A DNA stretch of 5,141 bases from Desulfobacteraceae bacterium (GTDB taxonomy: Bacteria; Desulfobacterota; DSM-4660; Desulfatiglandales; Desulfatiglandaceae). Below the pieces are notes generated by a model. The model made no database searches and had not been told where the DNA came from. It saw nothing but the letters and a program-made list of their open reading frames with translations. The position numbers and the translations under genes are program-made. Location of the stretch: NCBI GenBank assembly GCA_030589225.1, contig JAUUWD010000156.1, forward strand, positions 1 to 5,141. Direction: 5' to 3'. Below are positions 4,920 to 5,141 of this stretch, one piece after another (position 1 is the first letter of the stretch; every line of letters begins with the position of its first letter).

Positions 4920-5141
4920 TCAGGTATATAGAAGAACTTTACAATCTTTGGCATACTTCAAGAAGTCCTCAGCAGTCATAATGGTAACACCTTCTATGAA
5001 GTCGTCCTGTTTAAGGTCCATCATGTCCACTGTCATCTTGCAGGCCACAAATTTAACCCCTTCCAGACTAGCAATCTCCTGCAGGTCCGGAAGAGACGGT
5101 ATGTTGGCCTTTTCCATTTTGCCCTTCATCATCCATGTAGC
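4920..5141 (-). CDS. DsrE/DsrF-like family protein, C-terminal part (cut by window edge)
   Basis: The frame stays open to base 5141, giving 73 residues; the N-terminal half lies outside the window. In-frame residues before the first Met are ATW, so the Met pair at 5132 is internal, as expected for this family. The block FVACKMTVDMM, with its Cys 34 residues into the fragment, followed by a short acidic stretch and a hydrophobic end (VLLYT), matches the peroxiredoxin-like branch of the DsrE/DsrF/DsrH superfamily. Family members bind or relay sulfur through this Cys, usually as small soluble oligomers. The exact partner is unknown, because genes to the right are not visible. It is on the same strand as the HD gene but 244 bp away. 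Confidence 0.8.
   Translation of the reverse strand, partial: ATWMMKGKMEKANIPSLPDLQEIASLEGVKFVACKMTVDMMDLKQDDFIEGVTIMTAEDFLKYAKDCKVLLYT

Overview
The window looks like chromosome from an anaerobic, probably sulfate-reducing or related, Desulfobacterota-type bacterium. This is inferred from gene content, not from a phylogenetic marker. The clues are a Cys-rich 'two-CW' regulator-like protein, a ferredoxin-like protein with a large Cys-containing C-terminal part, an HD hydrolase with zinc-ribbon cysteines, a DsrE-family protein, and several kinds of short palindromic or tandem repeats between genes. There is no rRNA, tRNA, CRISPR array or transposase gene.

Layout. Bases 1-740 are AT-rich and appear non-coding. 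They hold a 190-bp imperfect palindrome (380-569) and two TTGAC boxes (253 and 688), each followed by nearly the same dyad, ACCACAnnGTGGTAT. The second lies in a good sigma70-type promoter just upstream of a small HTH plus two-CW protein (741-1127). Next come a single-domain ChrB-like chromate-resistance protein (1243-1680) and an MFS transporter (1780-2991), both on the plus strand. Related palindromic repeats (1158-1222 and 1684-1765) bracket the chrB-like gene.

The right half is on the minus strand. In transcription order it holds the 3' end of a DsrE-family gene (entering from the right edge, stop at 4920), an HD-domain phosphohydrolase (4675-3950) and a ferredoxin-like protein (3743-2994). 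The ferredoxin gene and the MFS gene end tail to tail with two bases between their stop codons. The minus-strand genes are separated by gaps of 206 and 244 bp filled with repeats, so a single operon is possible but not shown.

Working model (inference): the HTH/two-CW protein may bind the ACCACAnnGTGGTAT dyad and control its own promoter. The ChrB-like protein and the MFS transporter may form an oxyanion or metal stress module in which the MFS protein takes the place of ChrA. The minus-strand genes look like redox or sulfur-related housekeeping of an anaerobe. The items most worth follow-up are the paired operator-like sites and the 190-bp palindromic element.
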